Origin: Ceratotherium simum simum
Taxonomy: Eukaryota; Chordata; Mammalia; Perissodactyla; Rhinocerotidae
Reading direction: 5' to 3'
Length of the DNA stretch: 64,000 bases
Assembly (NCBI RefSeq): GCF_000283155.1
Contig: NW_004454163.1
Coordinates: forward strand, 424,148-488,147
How positions within the stretch are numbered: the first letter of the stretch is position 1; the number at the start of each line of letters is the position of its first letter. The notes beneath the pieces are model-generated. The model did not search any database, had not been told where the DNA came from, and saw only the letters and a program-made list of their open reading frames with translations. This document shows, one piece after another, positions 21,793 to 34,392 of this stretch. A program made the position numbers and the translations under genes.

Positions 21793-23924
21793 ATTTATAA
21801 AGAAAGGAAACAAACTCATAGTATTTAAAAAAAAAAAAAAACCTACAAAACAAGCAAAATAATTCATTAGAATCCATTAATTTTATAAATTCAGACTTTT
21901 AAAAGTATAAAATAAGGCCCAGTAAATATAAACCTCTTTATAGTGATTCTCCTTTTTGAACCTTAGTCTGAGATGGCTTCTAGTTTTAGAATGAAGGTGG
22001 TCATTGGATGTGATGGAAATAATTATATGTGATGGAGCAAAATATAAACCCTAGGTGAGATTTATCAACCCATGGAGCAACCATATTCTTAGGGTGCAGT
22101 CAGATGGCAGGCTGGTGAAGTTTGAAAAATCTCTTCAATGATTTGGATATGGCCCCACTTCTGCACTGGGAAACATCGACTACCTGCTGTAGGGAGTGAT
22201 CAGAGGGACACTGCCAGGTAGTGTCAGGCCCAGGTGGATGAGCACTTCCTTCTCCAGGGGTAGTGTTGTTGAGGTGTTTCCATTTCAGGAAATAATAGAG
22301 GCAAGTGTTCAGTAAAAGGAGAAAAGCTGGTTTATTTTACCCCTCAAAATGGGCTTCTCTCTATCCAGGTTTCATCTGCTTAGCTTTCAGAAATGAGCCA
22401 TGTCACTCTTTGTATAAGAAGCACCTACAGAAAGTGGGAGTGGGTGAGATTTTGATATTTAATACAAAGAAAGGAGGTGTGGGGTAGTGTTTTGTTAAGC
22501 CTAGAGCACTTTACAGGCTCAAAGTCTTCAACAATCAACAATTTCTCTTTCCTCAATCAGTGGAGAGTCCTCTTTTCTCCTCCCTCAGATACTTATAACT
22601 TTCTTAATCAAATTGGAATTTATTAGTCATGCATTCTCTCGTCTGGTTTCATCCAATAACAGGTCTTTATCTCCTAGCTGTCCCAAGTTCTATGCAGTAT
22701 CCCATAGCTTTTCAATATACGTTGTCCCCACTACCCACTTCTGTTTGATTACTGCTATTTCTGCTCTGATTGTAATTTTTCTGCTGATGAAATTAACCTT
22801 TACGCCAAACAATCTGTGCCCCAGTGACAACCCATCAGCTCTCTTTATTTTTTCACCAGTTGTTTTTATTTTTTTCCTCCTACCTTGTGAAGCTGACAAG
22901 AATTTCTGTTTATAAATGAAATTCTACTTGGTTGCATGAAAAACTACTGTAAAATTGTGACTATAATTTGGACATCATGCATGAGGGGAATATTTGTGTT
23001 ATATTTTGTCCAAAGTCTAGGTTATGATGCAGTGTAGTGGTGGGGAATGACAGCTAATTTGAGTGAGGTTAGACTAGTGAAGCAAAGCTATACAATTCTA
23101 GTGCTGCTGGTGAAAACAGGTATTTCCTCCTTTTATTAAAATGATGCTCTTTTTTCTTTTAATACAGACAATAGAAATGGCATTGCCTATAGCAACCTCG
23201 CTTTCCTCTCACCCCTTCAATATTGAAACATCCCGCGCTACTGTAATGAATGACAAAGACTGTTACTTGGCATAAACAGAGGAAAGACAGAATTTTAAAC
23301 TATGAGTAGGTTTATTTTATCCTAAATATCTGCCTCTCCAACATTTTAAAGATAGGCCTACTCATTCTTCATGGTGCTCATATCTGGCATTCCTCTTTAA
23401 AACACAAATCCTCTTGCTGTATTTTTCTTAAAAGTAGAAAGAATGACACATAAGATAATGCCCTAGATTGTTTTTCTATGTAGCAGGAGCCAGCATGCTG
23501 CTTGAGTTTTGGCTGTAGGATGGTAAAGTCTGCTTGCTTTCAATTATTCAAACCCATTTGTGTTTTTCATGCCAAGTTGGATAGGTTTATATTTCTATTT
23601 TTCCCATTCTGAATGAGGTTCTTCGGATGAATTATTCCATCCCTAGGCTACTGCATGGAAAGTAACTTCTGAAGCCTTTTAGGGAGTTCATAGACTTCAA
23701 AGCAAGGAATCTCTCCTTGTTGCTTACTACCTAACTCTTCTCTTTTGCCTCTTGACTTGCAGTAGTCTATGCTAGATGCTCTTACCCAGTGATGCCATAG
23801 TCAGCAGATTTTCTTTTAGAAAGATGAGTATTACCCAAAGAAAGCTCCTTTTCAAAGAAATAATTTCATGTTTCACAGTCTGTTAACTGACAAAGCATAA
23901 CCAAAAAGAGAAAAAGAAAAAAAA
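21793..23924. other. Unassigned sequence
   Basis: No gene, exon or clear repeat. Around 22,000-22,500 looks like decayed retroelement sequence, but I could not place it. The 100-codon plus frame at 22,613-22,915 has no supporting signal. Confidence 0.45.
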
Positions 23925-24200
23925 ACCCGGGAATTGATTAGCCGATTTAGACCCTGGCAGGCTGAATCCATCTATACGGCTGTTCTGTATATATTCACGG
24001 CCCCAGCCAGTACGTGTGCTCGTCCACATTCGTTGTTTATTTATTTTCACCCTGAAGCACTAGCACTGATTGCAACAATTGAGTGACTTGGTTGGCAGGG
24101 TGAACTGTGAAATCACAAAGTCTATGTCTGGCTGGTCATGTGGATAATACCGAAGAGCACCAGCCAGCTCCTGCCTGTGGCTATGTCAGCTGAGCTCTCC
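23925..24200. promoter_or_regulatory. Candidate conserved noncoding element
   Basis: Seven CpGs in about 110 bp (23,929-24,035) against near absence in the flanks. Unique-looking sequence with a TATA-like 'ctgtatatatt' at about 23,986. No long frame with splice sites. Lies 0.7 kb upstream of the exon-like segment at 24,873, so it might be linked to the same unit. Inferred. Confidence 0.3.
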
Positions 24201-24872
24201 AGAAACATTTTTTCCCTCATTGATTTTTTTTTTTTTAATTTCTATGAAACCAGGATTGGGACCCAGCAGGTTTTGAATGATGCCAGCATCCTGTTGAGTT
24301 GTAAGAAAAGGCTGGGAATAGGAAGTATATTGACACAATTTATTGGATAAAGTGCAATGAAGTGACAGAACAAGCTACCGAGGTATTTGCTCTGTGAAAG
24401 CTCTTTAGAACAAGAGATTTGGGACAACGAACTACAAATGTAACTGGTGATCAGGGTTGAAGGATGTCCCTTTCAACTCCTTTTGATAGAACAACTCCTT
24501 TGATTGCTGGGCACACTAAAAGCTTCTCATTCTCTATTAATTTTTTATACTGTTAATTGCTAATGCCTATTTGAAATAGTGGGATTTCCAGCTGTTGAAT
24601 GAAATGACTTTAGGAAATGAAATTAATTGGTGTATTCTTCCTTTGTGTACATGATAATTCCACGTTAAAATTAAATGAAGATCTCAGAATATGTTCTCTT
24701 GCAAAATGTATCAAAATGTGCCTTAAAAATAGTATATCATATAAGACTTAAGCTACTCAATCTGCCTCATAAAGAGTTTTATAAATAAACACATTTCATA
24801 ATATATTAAATAGACGGAGCTAAAAGCCTTCCTCTGTCCCCTGATCCATCTCCATACTACCTACACACACAG

Positions 24873-25120
24873 ATAATCAGTTAAGTTCAAGAATCCATAC
24901 CAACTTCCACGGAAAAACTCCTGTAAGGACATTTAGCCAGATCTTTCCTGATGGGCAAAACTTCCTCGGCATGCACATTGGCAACTTTGAGAAAAGCATA
25001 GATATCAAACAAATATTTGAGGAGTGCTTAGATAAGAAAACAGTGACCACGGAAAACCAGTACGTGTTCACAAAGAACGTCATGGGAACAACACCTAATT
25101 TACCTTTTTATTATAGATAA
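24873..25120 (+). CDS. Candidate 3'-terminal coding exon, unknown gene
   Basis: A pyrimidine-rich tract ('ccttcctctgtcccctgatcc...') leads into 'cacacacag' with AG at 24,871-24,872, a reasonable splice acceptor. From there one frame (codons from 24,872) stays open for 82 codons to TAA at 25,118-25,120. The predicted peptide is not low-complexity: it starts DNQLSSRIHTNFHGKTPV, contains FSQIFPDGQNFLGMHIGNF, and ends GTTPNLPFYYR. The opposite strand is open for 68 codons, as often happens over real coding DNA. The exon would begin in phase 1 (one base of the first codon from the upstream exon). An AATAAA follows at about 25,264. I do not recognise the family, and I could not find the upstream exon. 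A pseudogene or chance frame remains possible. Confidence 0.42.
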
Positions 25121-25285
25121 TGGGACAGATAAATTATATGCTAGTTGGGCAGAGTAGTTGATCCAATGTTTCAAGACAGCATTTTGAGCAAGAAGTGTAT
25201 AGGGATATTAAGAAAAATCTAGCTGGTTGAATTATCATAGCCTAAGAGTGTTGATTAATGGATTAATAAACTAGAGGGAACATAC
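25121..25285 (+). other. Candidate 3' UTR and poly(A) signal of the 24,873 exon
   Basis: AT-rich non-coding sequence with AATAAA at about 25,264-25,269 within 'ggattaataaactag'. Meaningful only if the preceding exon is real. Confidence 0.3.
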
Positions 25286-25854
25286 AAAGGTATATAATTC
25301 AGAGTTCTTTTCTTGTTCTAACCCGGTTAGATATTTTTAGTGATAATTTCAACGCTTATCAAATTTTCAGATGATTCATAGTTAATATGTTAGATAAAAT
25401 TAGTATTTTTAGAAAGATCTCTACAAGGAAAAATTTGAAATTAATAAGGTTAAGTTAAAAGAAATGGTGTAAAGGTGTATATTTAAGAAAAAATTAATTG
25501 TGTGAGGACAGGATTCAAGAGGCCTGGCATGGCAGTTGTAGTACATGCGAAAAAGTCCTGCAGATTTTATCTACATAGAAGATTAGTATAAACTATCAGC
25601 GTGTTGTGTCTGCGAGAAAGGCCAATGCAATCTCAGAAGTGGGTAAATGGCTGAGGGGAGGTAAGCATCCACATAATGCTCCATTGCACTCATGTGGAAT
25701 ATGGTGTCAAATCCCTTTTGTCACAGTCAAAGGGACACAGATAAGTTAGAAATTATTCTGAGGCATACAAAGTGAATTATGAGAATTTTAAATCTTTCAC
25801 TATTTATTTATTCATTTAATACTAAAAATATTTCCTAGTCTCTACTGTTGCCAA
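25286..25854. other. Unassigned sequence
   Basis: AT-rich, with no supported feature. Confidence 0.5.
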
Positions 25855-26065
25855 CCTCAATGTCAAGTTTTCTTTTGTAAGCATTGCTTTATTTAATCAC
25901 CGTCACAACCCCTTGACACGTAGTTCTTATATTCATGATCATTTCACAGATGAGGAAACTGAGACTTCCAATGGTTAAATGACTTACTCAAAGTCTCCAA
26001 ACCACTAAGTGGCAAAGCTGGAAATTTTATCTGACTCCAACGCCCCTTTGTTGAACCCCTGTGCT
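25855..26065 (-). repeat. MIR SINE, antisense
   Basis: Clear antisense MIR: 'atttaatcaccgtcacaacccc', 'atttcacagatgaggaaactgagact', 'aaatgacttactcaaagtc' and 'gtggcaaagctgg' in consensus order. Confidence 0.85.
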
Positions 26066-26129
26066 ATGTAACACAAAGAATGTTACTCACCTCCATGGTT
26101 ACTTTAGAGTGAAGTGCAGAGCTGTACAC

Positions 26130-26590
26130 TCAAGGTGCAATATACTCTGGCCCCAATCCAGCTTTCCAGATGATTCCTTGCTACATCATTCATTCCACCC
26201 ACTGCTCCAGCCAAGTTAGATGAATGTTCTGCTTCATCTCAGCCCCTGTCCTTCGATCTTGCTGTTTGCTCAACCTAGAGTAGCCTAGTTCCTGAGCACT
26301 CACGCTCAACTCTAACTTAAATGTGACTTCCTTTATGAGGCCTCCTGATTCCTTAAAATGAATGGAATAATCCCTCCTCTAAACCTCCAGAGTTTTTCAA
26401 AAATATACCTTTTGTAACTATTAATCCTCTTCTTCTAATAATCATTTCTGTACAACTTTTAACTCTAATAAATAGTAAGCTCCTTAACAACAATGGCTGT
26501 GCCTTTTGCCTTGTTTCTCAGAGAATTCAGCTTAGGTTTATGTCTTACATTTATCAGTGGTTCAATAAATATTTCTTGAATGAAAGAGTA
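26130..26590 (+). mobile_element. L2 3' region
   Basis: About 460 bp in L2 order: 'aatgtgacttcctttatgaggcctcctgat', 'taatcctcttcttctaa', 'aatagtaagctccttaacaacaatggctgtgcc', and a tail 'ttcaataaatatttcttgaatgaa'. Confidence 0.75.
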
Positions 26591-27104
26591 ACATGGACGA
26601 TTGTGGCCTGGGAGAGAGTACTTTCAAAAATATCACAATAGATTCAGTTGAATAAGATACCTATTGAAATATAGGTTGACATCTAATAAGTTGATCTGAA
26701 ATCTGAGAAATGTGGGGGCAAGACATTATTCAATATTTGGTATTCTAAAGGAATTGTCTTTCAACAGAATAAAATTTCATCTCATCTTGTCTGTCATAAC
26801 TCTGGAAGCAGTTTGAATCAGACTGGGGAAATCTAGAACTGGCAGTATAGGTGTCAATTCTTGGGACTGTCTTTATCTTAGAAAGTGTAAGTCAGCAGAT
26901 GTGGTGGGGTTGGAGGAAGTGACAAATTTCCAAGTGCAAGCATGATGAAATATCAGTATAGAAACCAAATTTCAAACTTGGCTACTAAACCAAGTGGAAA
27001 AAATGCATTTTGCACACGACAAATCAAGCTGGAAGAAGAATCCAAGATTTATGGTTTCCAACCAGGCAAAGGATTTTCATATATTCACAATATAAAATAG
27101 GTTT
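26591..27104. other. Unassigned sequence
   Basis: No supported feature. Confidence 0.5.
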
Positions 27105-27335
27105 TGGGAGCAGTAGTGTCTGGGTTTGATTCCTGGCTCTGTCACTTCCTGGCTGTGTGACCTTGGACAACCCAAATAATTTCTCTGAGGTTTATTTTAC
27201 TCACTTGTAAAATGGGAATGATAATTTGTATTAACTCTATAGGGTTATTGTAAGGACTAAACAAGTTAATGTGTGTAGATTGCCTAGAACAGTACCTTGC
27301 ACATAATAAGAGCTTCATAACTGTTCGCTATTACA
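27105..27335 (+). repeat. MIR SINE, near full length
   Basis: Sense MIR: 'gtctgggtttgattcctggctctgtcacttcctggctgtgtgaccttggac', then 'cacttgtaaaatgggaatgataat', 'agggttattgtaaggactaaa', 'cagtaccttgcacataataag'. B-box descendant 'ggtttgattcc' is visible. The best-kept MIR here. Confidence 0.9.
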
Positions 27336-28784
27336 TTATTATTTATCTATATGTGTTTTGAGTGGCATCTAAACAATGATATAGAAATTTAAAAGGTTTA
27401 ATTATTCAACAGATAGCTATTGAGCCCCTCGTATGGATTCAGACTGCTGAAGAGAGAACGGGAAAGCATCTGATACCCTAGGAGATGTCACTGGGGCAGC
27501 TTCCTGGTGGTGTCCTAAGGCTGTCTGTAGTAGCATGACCCCGATTTGGCCTTCCACCTTCCATATCTTGTCAGCTCATACATAGGGAATCCATTTCTCT
27601 AGCCAAAGATTCACAGTATCAAAGCTCCTGAGACTAATTTACAAAACCAGAATGTCAATTTATTACTCCACAATAGGAAAAAACAACTGCTATTCAGGCT
27701 GAAAATAAGCAAGCAGGCATGCCTATTAAATTTTATCCTCATTGTCAGAACTACATGGGAAGCCAAGCTGTAGGTAGAAGGTTTTGGGGTGAGTCTAGAA
27801 CTTGAATCACAGGAAATAGAAGATATGAATGTTGACCCAATGCAGTGAAAATATCCTGACACATCCATCTTCACAAAAGTGTCAGCCCTACAAAGGGGCA
27901 CCAACCTTGAAAACTCGCAGCTAAGGCTGCCTCTTCCCAGGTGTGTTCTTGAATCTGGGCTTGCGATTTTCACCTCAGTGATTCCTTGTTTTCGCTGATG
28001 TGGCTGAGTAGTCTTTTCCTCTGAAAGATGCTTAACAAGTGAGCTAATAGAAAATAAAAAGAAACTATCTGTTGTTAACATCTCCTTTCCCATTTGGATC
28101 TCAGGAAAGAGAAGCCAGCGTTGTAGAACCAAAGGTAAATTGTTCTTATCCTACTCTTCCTCCCCTAGGGGAAAATTCACTTTGAGGAGAGCTAAGCGAG
28201 GACAGGGCAAAAGGGAAAAGGAGGAGCGAGGTTAGTGCCTGGAGTGGAGGAGGTCTCCGAGTCCTGCCCTGGACCGTGGGTGGATAAACAGAGGTGTGTT
28301 GGGGGTACCTGGGATGGGCTCCCATGCAGCTTCCCAAGAGGATAAAGAGCCTCTGACTGTGTGACACAAGGGATGCCGATGGCCTGACCATGAACAGTTG
28401 AGACTTTGAGATTGTTGGTGAAAGATTTCTGCGCCCAGGCTTAGCATGGGAACAGAAAGTTGCCCTGAAATCTCAGACAGTATCAACGGCGTCCTAAGTA
28501 GACTGGAGAGCAGGGCGTACCTCAATCTTTTGGTCTATATAAAACTCCTGGGACTCTTAAGTGATATTAGAGAGGTCTCCTCCCCCCACAATGAATTACT
28601 GATAGCTAATTTTCAACCAACCAGATATGTGCATGGAGGCTCAGAGTTGATTGATCTGATTTTGCAAACTAAAAAGACATTCATTTTTATTTTATGATAA
28701 TTATAAATCTTACTCTAAGAAGGCAGCACTTATCTTACTCCCCGATTCTTTGGAGAAACCTTCTTGTAGAATACATGTACTGAA
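27336..28784. other. Unassigned sequence with one long antisense frame
   Basis: Contains a 173-codon minus-strand open frame (27,611-28,132). It has no domain, signal or splice support, and its protein is a low-information mix of S, L and F, so I do not call a gene. A TATA-like TATATAAAA sits at 28,536-28,544, within unplaced sequence that is somewhat GC-richer than average. Confidence 0.4.
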
Positions 28785-29130
28785 AACACAGAAGGAAAAT
28801 ACCCAGTCCTGCCATCCAGATAGCACTGTCTTCTGGGGAAGACACACAAAGAGATATGTCATTGAGTCACAGTGATAATATTGTTAAATGTCATTGCAGA
28901 AAATAAGTGTAGGGTACATAGGAGAAGTTCCTCTTCCAGAGCTGAGTAGGAAGAGAGAGGGGGCATGTCAGCAAAGGTCCCCCGAGAAGAAGATGCCCTA
29001 ACTCTTACTGAAGGCAGGGATCAGGTCATGAATAAGTTCCTGAAGGAGGCTACATTTGAGCTTTCTTGAAAAAAGAAGGCAAAATAGCTTACTAGGAAAA
29101 GGAATTTGCACGTAGAAATTCTGTTGGGTT
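28785..29130 (-). mobile_element. L2 3' region, antisense
   Basis: 'ctgtcttctggggaagacacacaaag', 'gaagttcctcttccagagctgag', 'gaaggaggctacatttgagctttcttgaa' follow the reversed L2 3' end. Confidence 0.5.
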
Positions 29131-30359
29131 TGAGGCAGTGCAAACCATTTGCAAGTGTCTAATTTGAATGAATAAAATTTCTACAAATACGTGTGAAAAT
29201 GACATTATTCACTCAGTGAGTTGTCTATTATAGTAATTTTTTTCTTTTCTGGGGATCCATACACATTCTTTCATCCAGGCAACCATCTGACCAAAGGTGG
29301 ACCCTTACGAGATGTCTGACTTGGATTACGAATGTTGTTTCTGATAGTTACTTGGCCCCTTATAAGACTTGAACCTAAAATATTGTTGTCTTGGCAAAGC
29401 ACTAAATACCTAAGCCAATCAAACCAAACCATGTTCAGGATATAATTTGCTTCCCTGTTAGACTGTAGTGAAACAATTTTTTGTAATCCTTATTTATTGA
29501 TCCATTGCTTTCTCTCTCTTTATTATTCCATCTGTTGGAAGAGCTTATCTAACCTGAAAATGTAAAACAGTGAAGCAATGCAGAACCTGAAAATTAACTT
29601 TTAAGCTTCTGGGTTTTGTTGTGAGACATTTCCCCTTCTTTTAAAATGTCTTTTAAGATTATGATTTTGTTTCTTTAATACTACTTATTTTCTCAGCTAT
29701 TAGAATTTTACATTGCTGATAAACCAAAGGTTTAAGTAAAAGTTTGATGGGTGGGCATTAAAAATTGCGGAAGCTGGTGAAGGTGAAATGATCCACTTAG
29801 CAATAGTCAGGGGAGGGACGCAATCACAAAGGAACCGATGAGAAAGTGAAGGTGCAATATTTGACAAGGTCTTTTAGCTGTACAGTTTGCTCTCAGATGA
29901 TCAGATATTCGAAAATTTTATTTTTAAAAGCTGGTAAGAAGAACACAAGGATGAAGATAAAAGTGTGGCATATGTCTGTGATATACTCAGACTGCCAGAA
30001 GGTTTGGGAGACCACACAGAGCTGGGAAATACTTCAGAAAAATGCTAGAAAAAAATAAAAGATGCATTTAAGGTCTGTTTAGAACAAGAAAAAGAGCTCA
30101 ACATATTTTGTCTTCTCGGTTAGGAAGACCACGGTTTACATCTCTGCATGCATAAAAGCTGCTTCCTGTTGCCCAGGCAGCTCCTGCTAAACATCTTACC
30201 TAAAACCCAGCCTAGTGTTTTCTGTGATTCCATTTTGTCTCCTCCTACTGGTATTCAGTTAAATTGATAAAAACACATCTCAATGACAGACTGACTTTTA
30301 ATTAATCTGAGATTTTAATCTGAGAATTCTTTCAATTTGTATATAAGGTATGATACACA
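29131..30359. other. Unassigned sequence
   Basis: No supported gene or repeat. Confidence 0.5.
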
Positions 30360-30490
30360 GAAGTAACCGTGACGTGGCATGTGGAGCAGTGTGAGCCAGA
30401 GACGTGAGGAGCGGAATAAAAGTCGGGGAGAGTCACCATCCTCAGCCGTGCTTGGCCAAGGGTTTCTCTAACAATCCGGTGAAGATGAGA
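30360..30490. promoter_or_regulatory. Candidate conserved element, CpG-retaining
   Basis: Seven CpGs in 120 bp within otherwise CpG-poor DNA, including a CREB/ATF-like TGACGTGG at 30,370-30,377 and a second GACGTGAG at about 30,401. A potential splice donor (CCG|GTGAAG, GT at 30,479-30,480) ends it, so an untranslated or lncRNA exon is an alternative. No coding frame crosses it cleanly. Confidence 0.3.
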
Positions 30491-32489
30491 TGTTCACACA
30501 ACTGTATGTGAATATGTGAGTTTTTTTTTAAAGTACTTTTGCATCCAATTCATTACTATGAATAGTAGACTTGTTCATTTAAAGTTAATTCAATTGAAAT
30601 GATATTTCCTTCAAGGTCTTCCATGGTGTTTTCCATCAGGGCGTTCTGTGTTCTATGGTGTTTTCCTCAGAATGGGCTACGGTAATACAAATTTGGAGAA
30701 TGTTGTAGTAAATAAAATTATATAAATTTGTGTGTGGGAGTGCATATCTTACAGGTTTAAATGCATTAATGGGAGCATTTTCCTTGTGTATTTTTCACAA
30801 AAACTATGCCAAATATTCCCTGTGATTATGGTTCAGTGGAATTCGCTTTGGGAAATAGAGGTAAAGGTACAATATTTAAATTAAAAATTCTTAATAAATT
30901 GTTAAGATCTTAGTATAGTGCATATAATAAAGGAGAATTCAGCATATACAAAATCTTATTTAATTCTTTAACGAATGACACTTTATAAAAAATGAAAATA
31001 AAAAAGAAAAATGTAAAATGCTATTTCTTGGAACTATTGACTGTGAAATAACTGGCTTCACTTTCAACCAGAAGTAGGAGAGAGCTGTTTATTGAGTTAA
31101 GAAAGTGAAGAAAATATGATTCCTTTTATTATATAGAGAGATGTAAATTGCACAAAGAAACAAGTTTTCTTATTTGATTTGAATATCACATTTTATTCCT
31201 GCTAAGTCATTCCAGTGGCTGGTGTCTATTATAGATGAAGTGCCGCAGTGACTTTATGGTCTGGAGAATTCTGAGAAAAATAATCTGTACACTGTTCCCA
31301 GTGTGATATTTTGCAAAAATAGTTATACAGACTCAGGGAGACAGACATACACACAATACACCAACAGGTATGCACAAGTAAAACCTACACTTATTTTGAA
31401 ACACACATATTTTAAAATTTGCAATATAAATTCTGTATTGTACAGAATGGGGATATTAAATTTCATTTAATTCTTCCTTTTTTTTTTTTTTTTGACTTTA
31501 TAAAATCCTAGTTGAAGAGCTCTCTCAGGCAACATTGTGCATTATGGGAAGGATCTGAGTGGGGTGGACTCCACTGACTTCTTGGTCGCTGTTTTAGCCT
31601 CCAGAATGAATAGTTGCTACCTATACCCCCTTCACAGAGTTGTGCCTGAAATAGGTGTTTTTCCATCCCTGGATATGCCATCCTTAGATAGACTCTGTCT
31701 GATTTCAAATATTACTTACAATTTCATACGGTTTTGACAATAATGGAATATTGTTACCTAATGTGTTATGATTTGATGTAGATTTCATCCTTTTTTCTCT
31801 ATGTATTATTGGTAATGTTCTTTTAGTGTCCTAAACAAGTCTGTCTCTTTACCTTTTAGAAAATCTTTTATTATTTGTTGAGCATTGATCATGTTCCCGG
31901 CTCTCATGGAAGAAACGTCAACATTGCCCTGTTTTGTAGAGTGTGTTTGCTGGAAGCACCTTTGATAATGTCAGATATGATGTCATTACTGTTCTGGGAA
32001 GGGTGTGTTTTTTATGAACTTATGTTTCTTCTTCGATACGGCATTGATAATGGCAGAAAACAAATATTTGTCAAAGACAGACTATTTACAACTAAAAATT
32101 TTATGATAGTTGGATATATTTTTAAAGAGCAGGGATTTTGAGAAGTCTCATTAAGGCAGTTTCAGCTTTGTTTAAAATCAGTTTCTAAGGTAATTGGTAA
32201 TGCCTTTTCAAAAACAGAAAAATGTATGCCCTCTTTAATATGATTCATGGCTTTCCAGAGAAAGTGATAGAAATGTATAGTTGTTTTTTATTTTTTTGAG
32301 TGTCTCATAATCGTAATTTACACATACAAATCCCACAGGCATATGTCACTAACAGATGGTATTTATTGAAAATCCACATGCATTCTTGGATGGTTTAAGT
32401 GTCATTCTGCTTGAAGGCAAAGAAATGGATTAGATGACCTTTCAAGGTCATTCCACTTATAACTTTCAAGAATATGATCCGGAACTGTC
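30491..32489. other. Unassigned AT-rich sequence
   Basis: Holds a T-run of about 16-17 at 31,477-31,493. It could be the tail of an antisense retrocopy, but no parent sequence follows. The 88-codon frame at 31,875-32,141 has no support. Confidence 0.45.
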
Positions 32490-33000
32490 CCACTGTTTCA
32501 AATGTGTTTCTTTAAAATATATGTACAAGTCGAGTATGTTTGGTTGCAAGTGACGTATATCCAACTTGAATCAGAGTAATAAACAAAGTACAATACATCT
32601 TCTCACTTGTGAAAGGATGTGGTCAGTGTTGGCATTAGAGACAACCAGATTCAAAGACTGGAATGCAGTATAGTCTCCTTTTCTTCTTTCTTCTCTGCTT
32701 CGTTCTCTCTTCAGCAGATAGACTTCTTCCACATGAGAGGGAGCATGGGTCCAGAAATCAGTCTCAGTCACCAAAGGAAAAAGAAGTCCTTGCAGTGAGC
32801 TCTGTTTAGGAACCCCGGGCGACATTTTAATTGGCACAACTTGAGTCCAGGAGCAATCAGTATAGCCTGCCCAGATTGACTTTCCTGGGTCATGGACATT
32901 TCACTGGCTATGACCTATTCACACCAGGATTAAGAAAGACAGAAATAGATTCCTGGGATGCTGAGACTGCCCCACCCCAGCCTCCAAGCCAATGACTTCA
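32490..33000. repeat. Old unclassified interspersed repeat
   Basis: 'gtttggttgcaagtgacgtatatccaacttgaatcagagtaataa' and a closing 'tgactttcctgggtcatggacatttcactggct' match a common mammalian repeat type ('ttgcaagtgacagaaacccaactcaaac ... gggtcacatg'). The class was not determined. Compare 46,125-46,480. Confidence 0.45.
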
Positions 33001-33199
33001 CCGTTACGAATGATCAAGAGACATTTTCAAGAAGATTGTAGTTAAAACTGAATATTCAGTTTTTCCTAAGAGTCTATCAGGATTAATTTCTTTATGCTTT
33101 GCATGTCTCTGATCCCAGTCTTCACCAGAAGTCCAAATCCCTTAAGACATACATGGCTACCTTTAGGCACCTCCATTTGACTCTGGACAGCCTCTAATC
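33001..33199. other. Unassigned spacer
   Basis: Short transition between an old repeat and L2; nothing supported. Confidence 0.5.
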
Positions 33200-34215
33200 T
33201 GATATAATCTCACACACCTCCCTGATTACTATCCTTCCCCCTATCATCCTCCTTCCTGCCTCCACCACCTATACACATTATGCTTTCTGGAACTCAGGTT
33301 CTATTATCAGTAAAATTGTGTATCATCTGTAACTTCGTCTCTAAACATTCCTTTCCCTTCTTGTTTTATTGAAACCTGACCATCACCTGAGGTGTTGGAT
33401 TCCTCTGCAGCCTTCAACTGTTTTTTTTCTCTCACACCTCACATAACACAATGCCTAGTGATGGTATAAATGTCCTTTTTTCTTTTATTACCGTTCCAAG
33501 ATCATTTAGCCCCATCACTCCCCTAAAACTCTCGCTTTTTGAATTGTAAGTTAACAGATTGTACAACCCACTCCTTGTCCTTGTTGAAGTATCTGCAAAC
33601 TGCCTGGTGTCTCTGCCTTGTTTATGGATAATTTTAACATGGTTCTTATATTTTTTTCACCGCTACAGTCCTACCTTTCTTTCGATGACTTCAGCATCAT
33701 CTGGATGACCCAACCCACAATCTGGCTTTTCACATTTTTGAGCTTTTCGCTTCTAAAGATTACTTCTTCAATGTCAACTCAGACACCCAACCCCATGAGG
33801 TGCTCTACAGATTTTAATTCTGATAGCTGCACATATGTCTCTCTTGTAAGTAACCACCCATAACCTCAGTATTTTCTGTATTGCTGGCTTTTTAGTCAGT
33901 ATCATCTGCTCCTATAATTATTTAGCCCTTTAAGATTTTCCAATCACTTGAACCTATCATTTAGTTGTTGTTGTCATTAGTGCCGCTCATGTCCTCAACA
34001 TCCTCCCTTAGTTTAGACTCTATAATTCATACAAAATTTACCCCCTTCCGTATAACCTCAACTCCATTATCCCTCTCTCCCACCACTGTACTCACAGACA
34101 AAACCTCAACCTCATTAAACTCATCTCTCTGCCTACCCTATGCCTGTTGTTGAAAAACTAAATGTGGCTGAAGAACAGAACTCAAACATGCTGCTTGGTT
34201 TCACCTAAATTTATG
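33200..34215 (+). mobile_element. L2 LINE, 5' to endonuclease region
   Basis: C-rich, G-poor strand typical of L2. It includes 'gatgacttcagcatcatctggatgacccaaccc', 'ccgtataacctcaactccattatccctctctcc' and 'tctctctgcctaccctatgcc', in L2 order upstream of the reverse transcriptase. Frames are short (60-80 codons) and broken. Confidence 0.65.
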
Positions 34216-34392
34216 ACAATATATCTCAAGTTTCAGGGGTGCCAGGCAATCCTATCCTACTTCCCTGTCAATTTGCTATCCTATGATCTAAAGGAACTAT
34301 TTCATTTTTTTTCTCCTCAAAGCTCTTTGCCCATCTTCAACTACTTATATTTTTCATTTCATGGAGAGAGAAATTAAAAAGAGTTACCTTAC

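Noticed and set aside
27611..28132. 173-codon minus-strand open frame
   Set aside because: The longest non-transposon frame, but it has no domain, no signal peptide or splice logic and a low-information composition. One frame of this size in 64 kb read on six frames is not surprising.
31477..31493. Processed pseudogene suggested by a T16-17 run
   Set aside because: Flanking sequence shows no cDNA-like frame or TSD that I could find.
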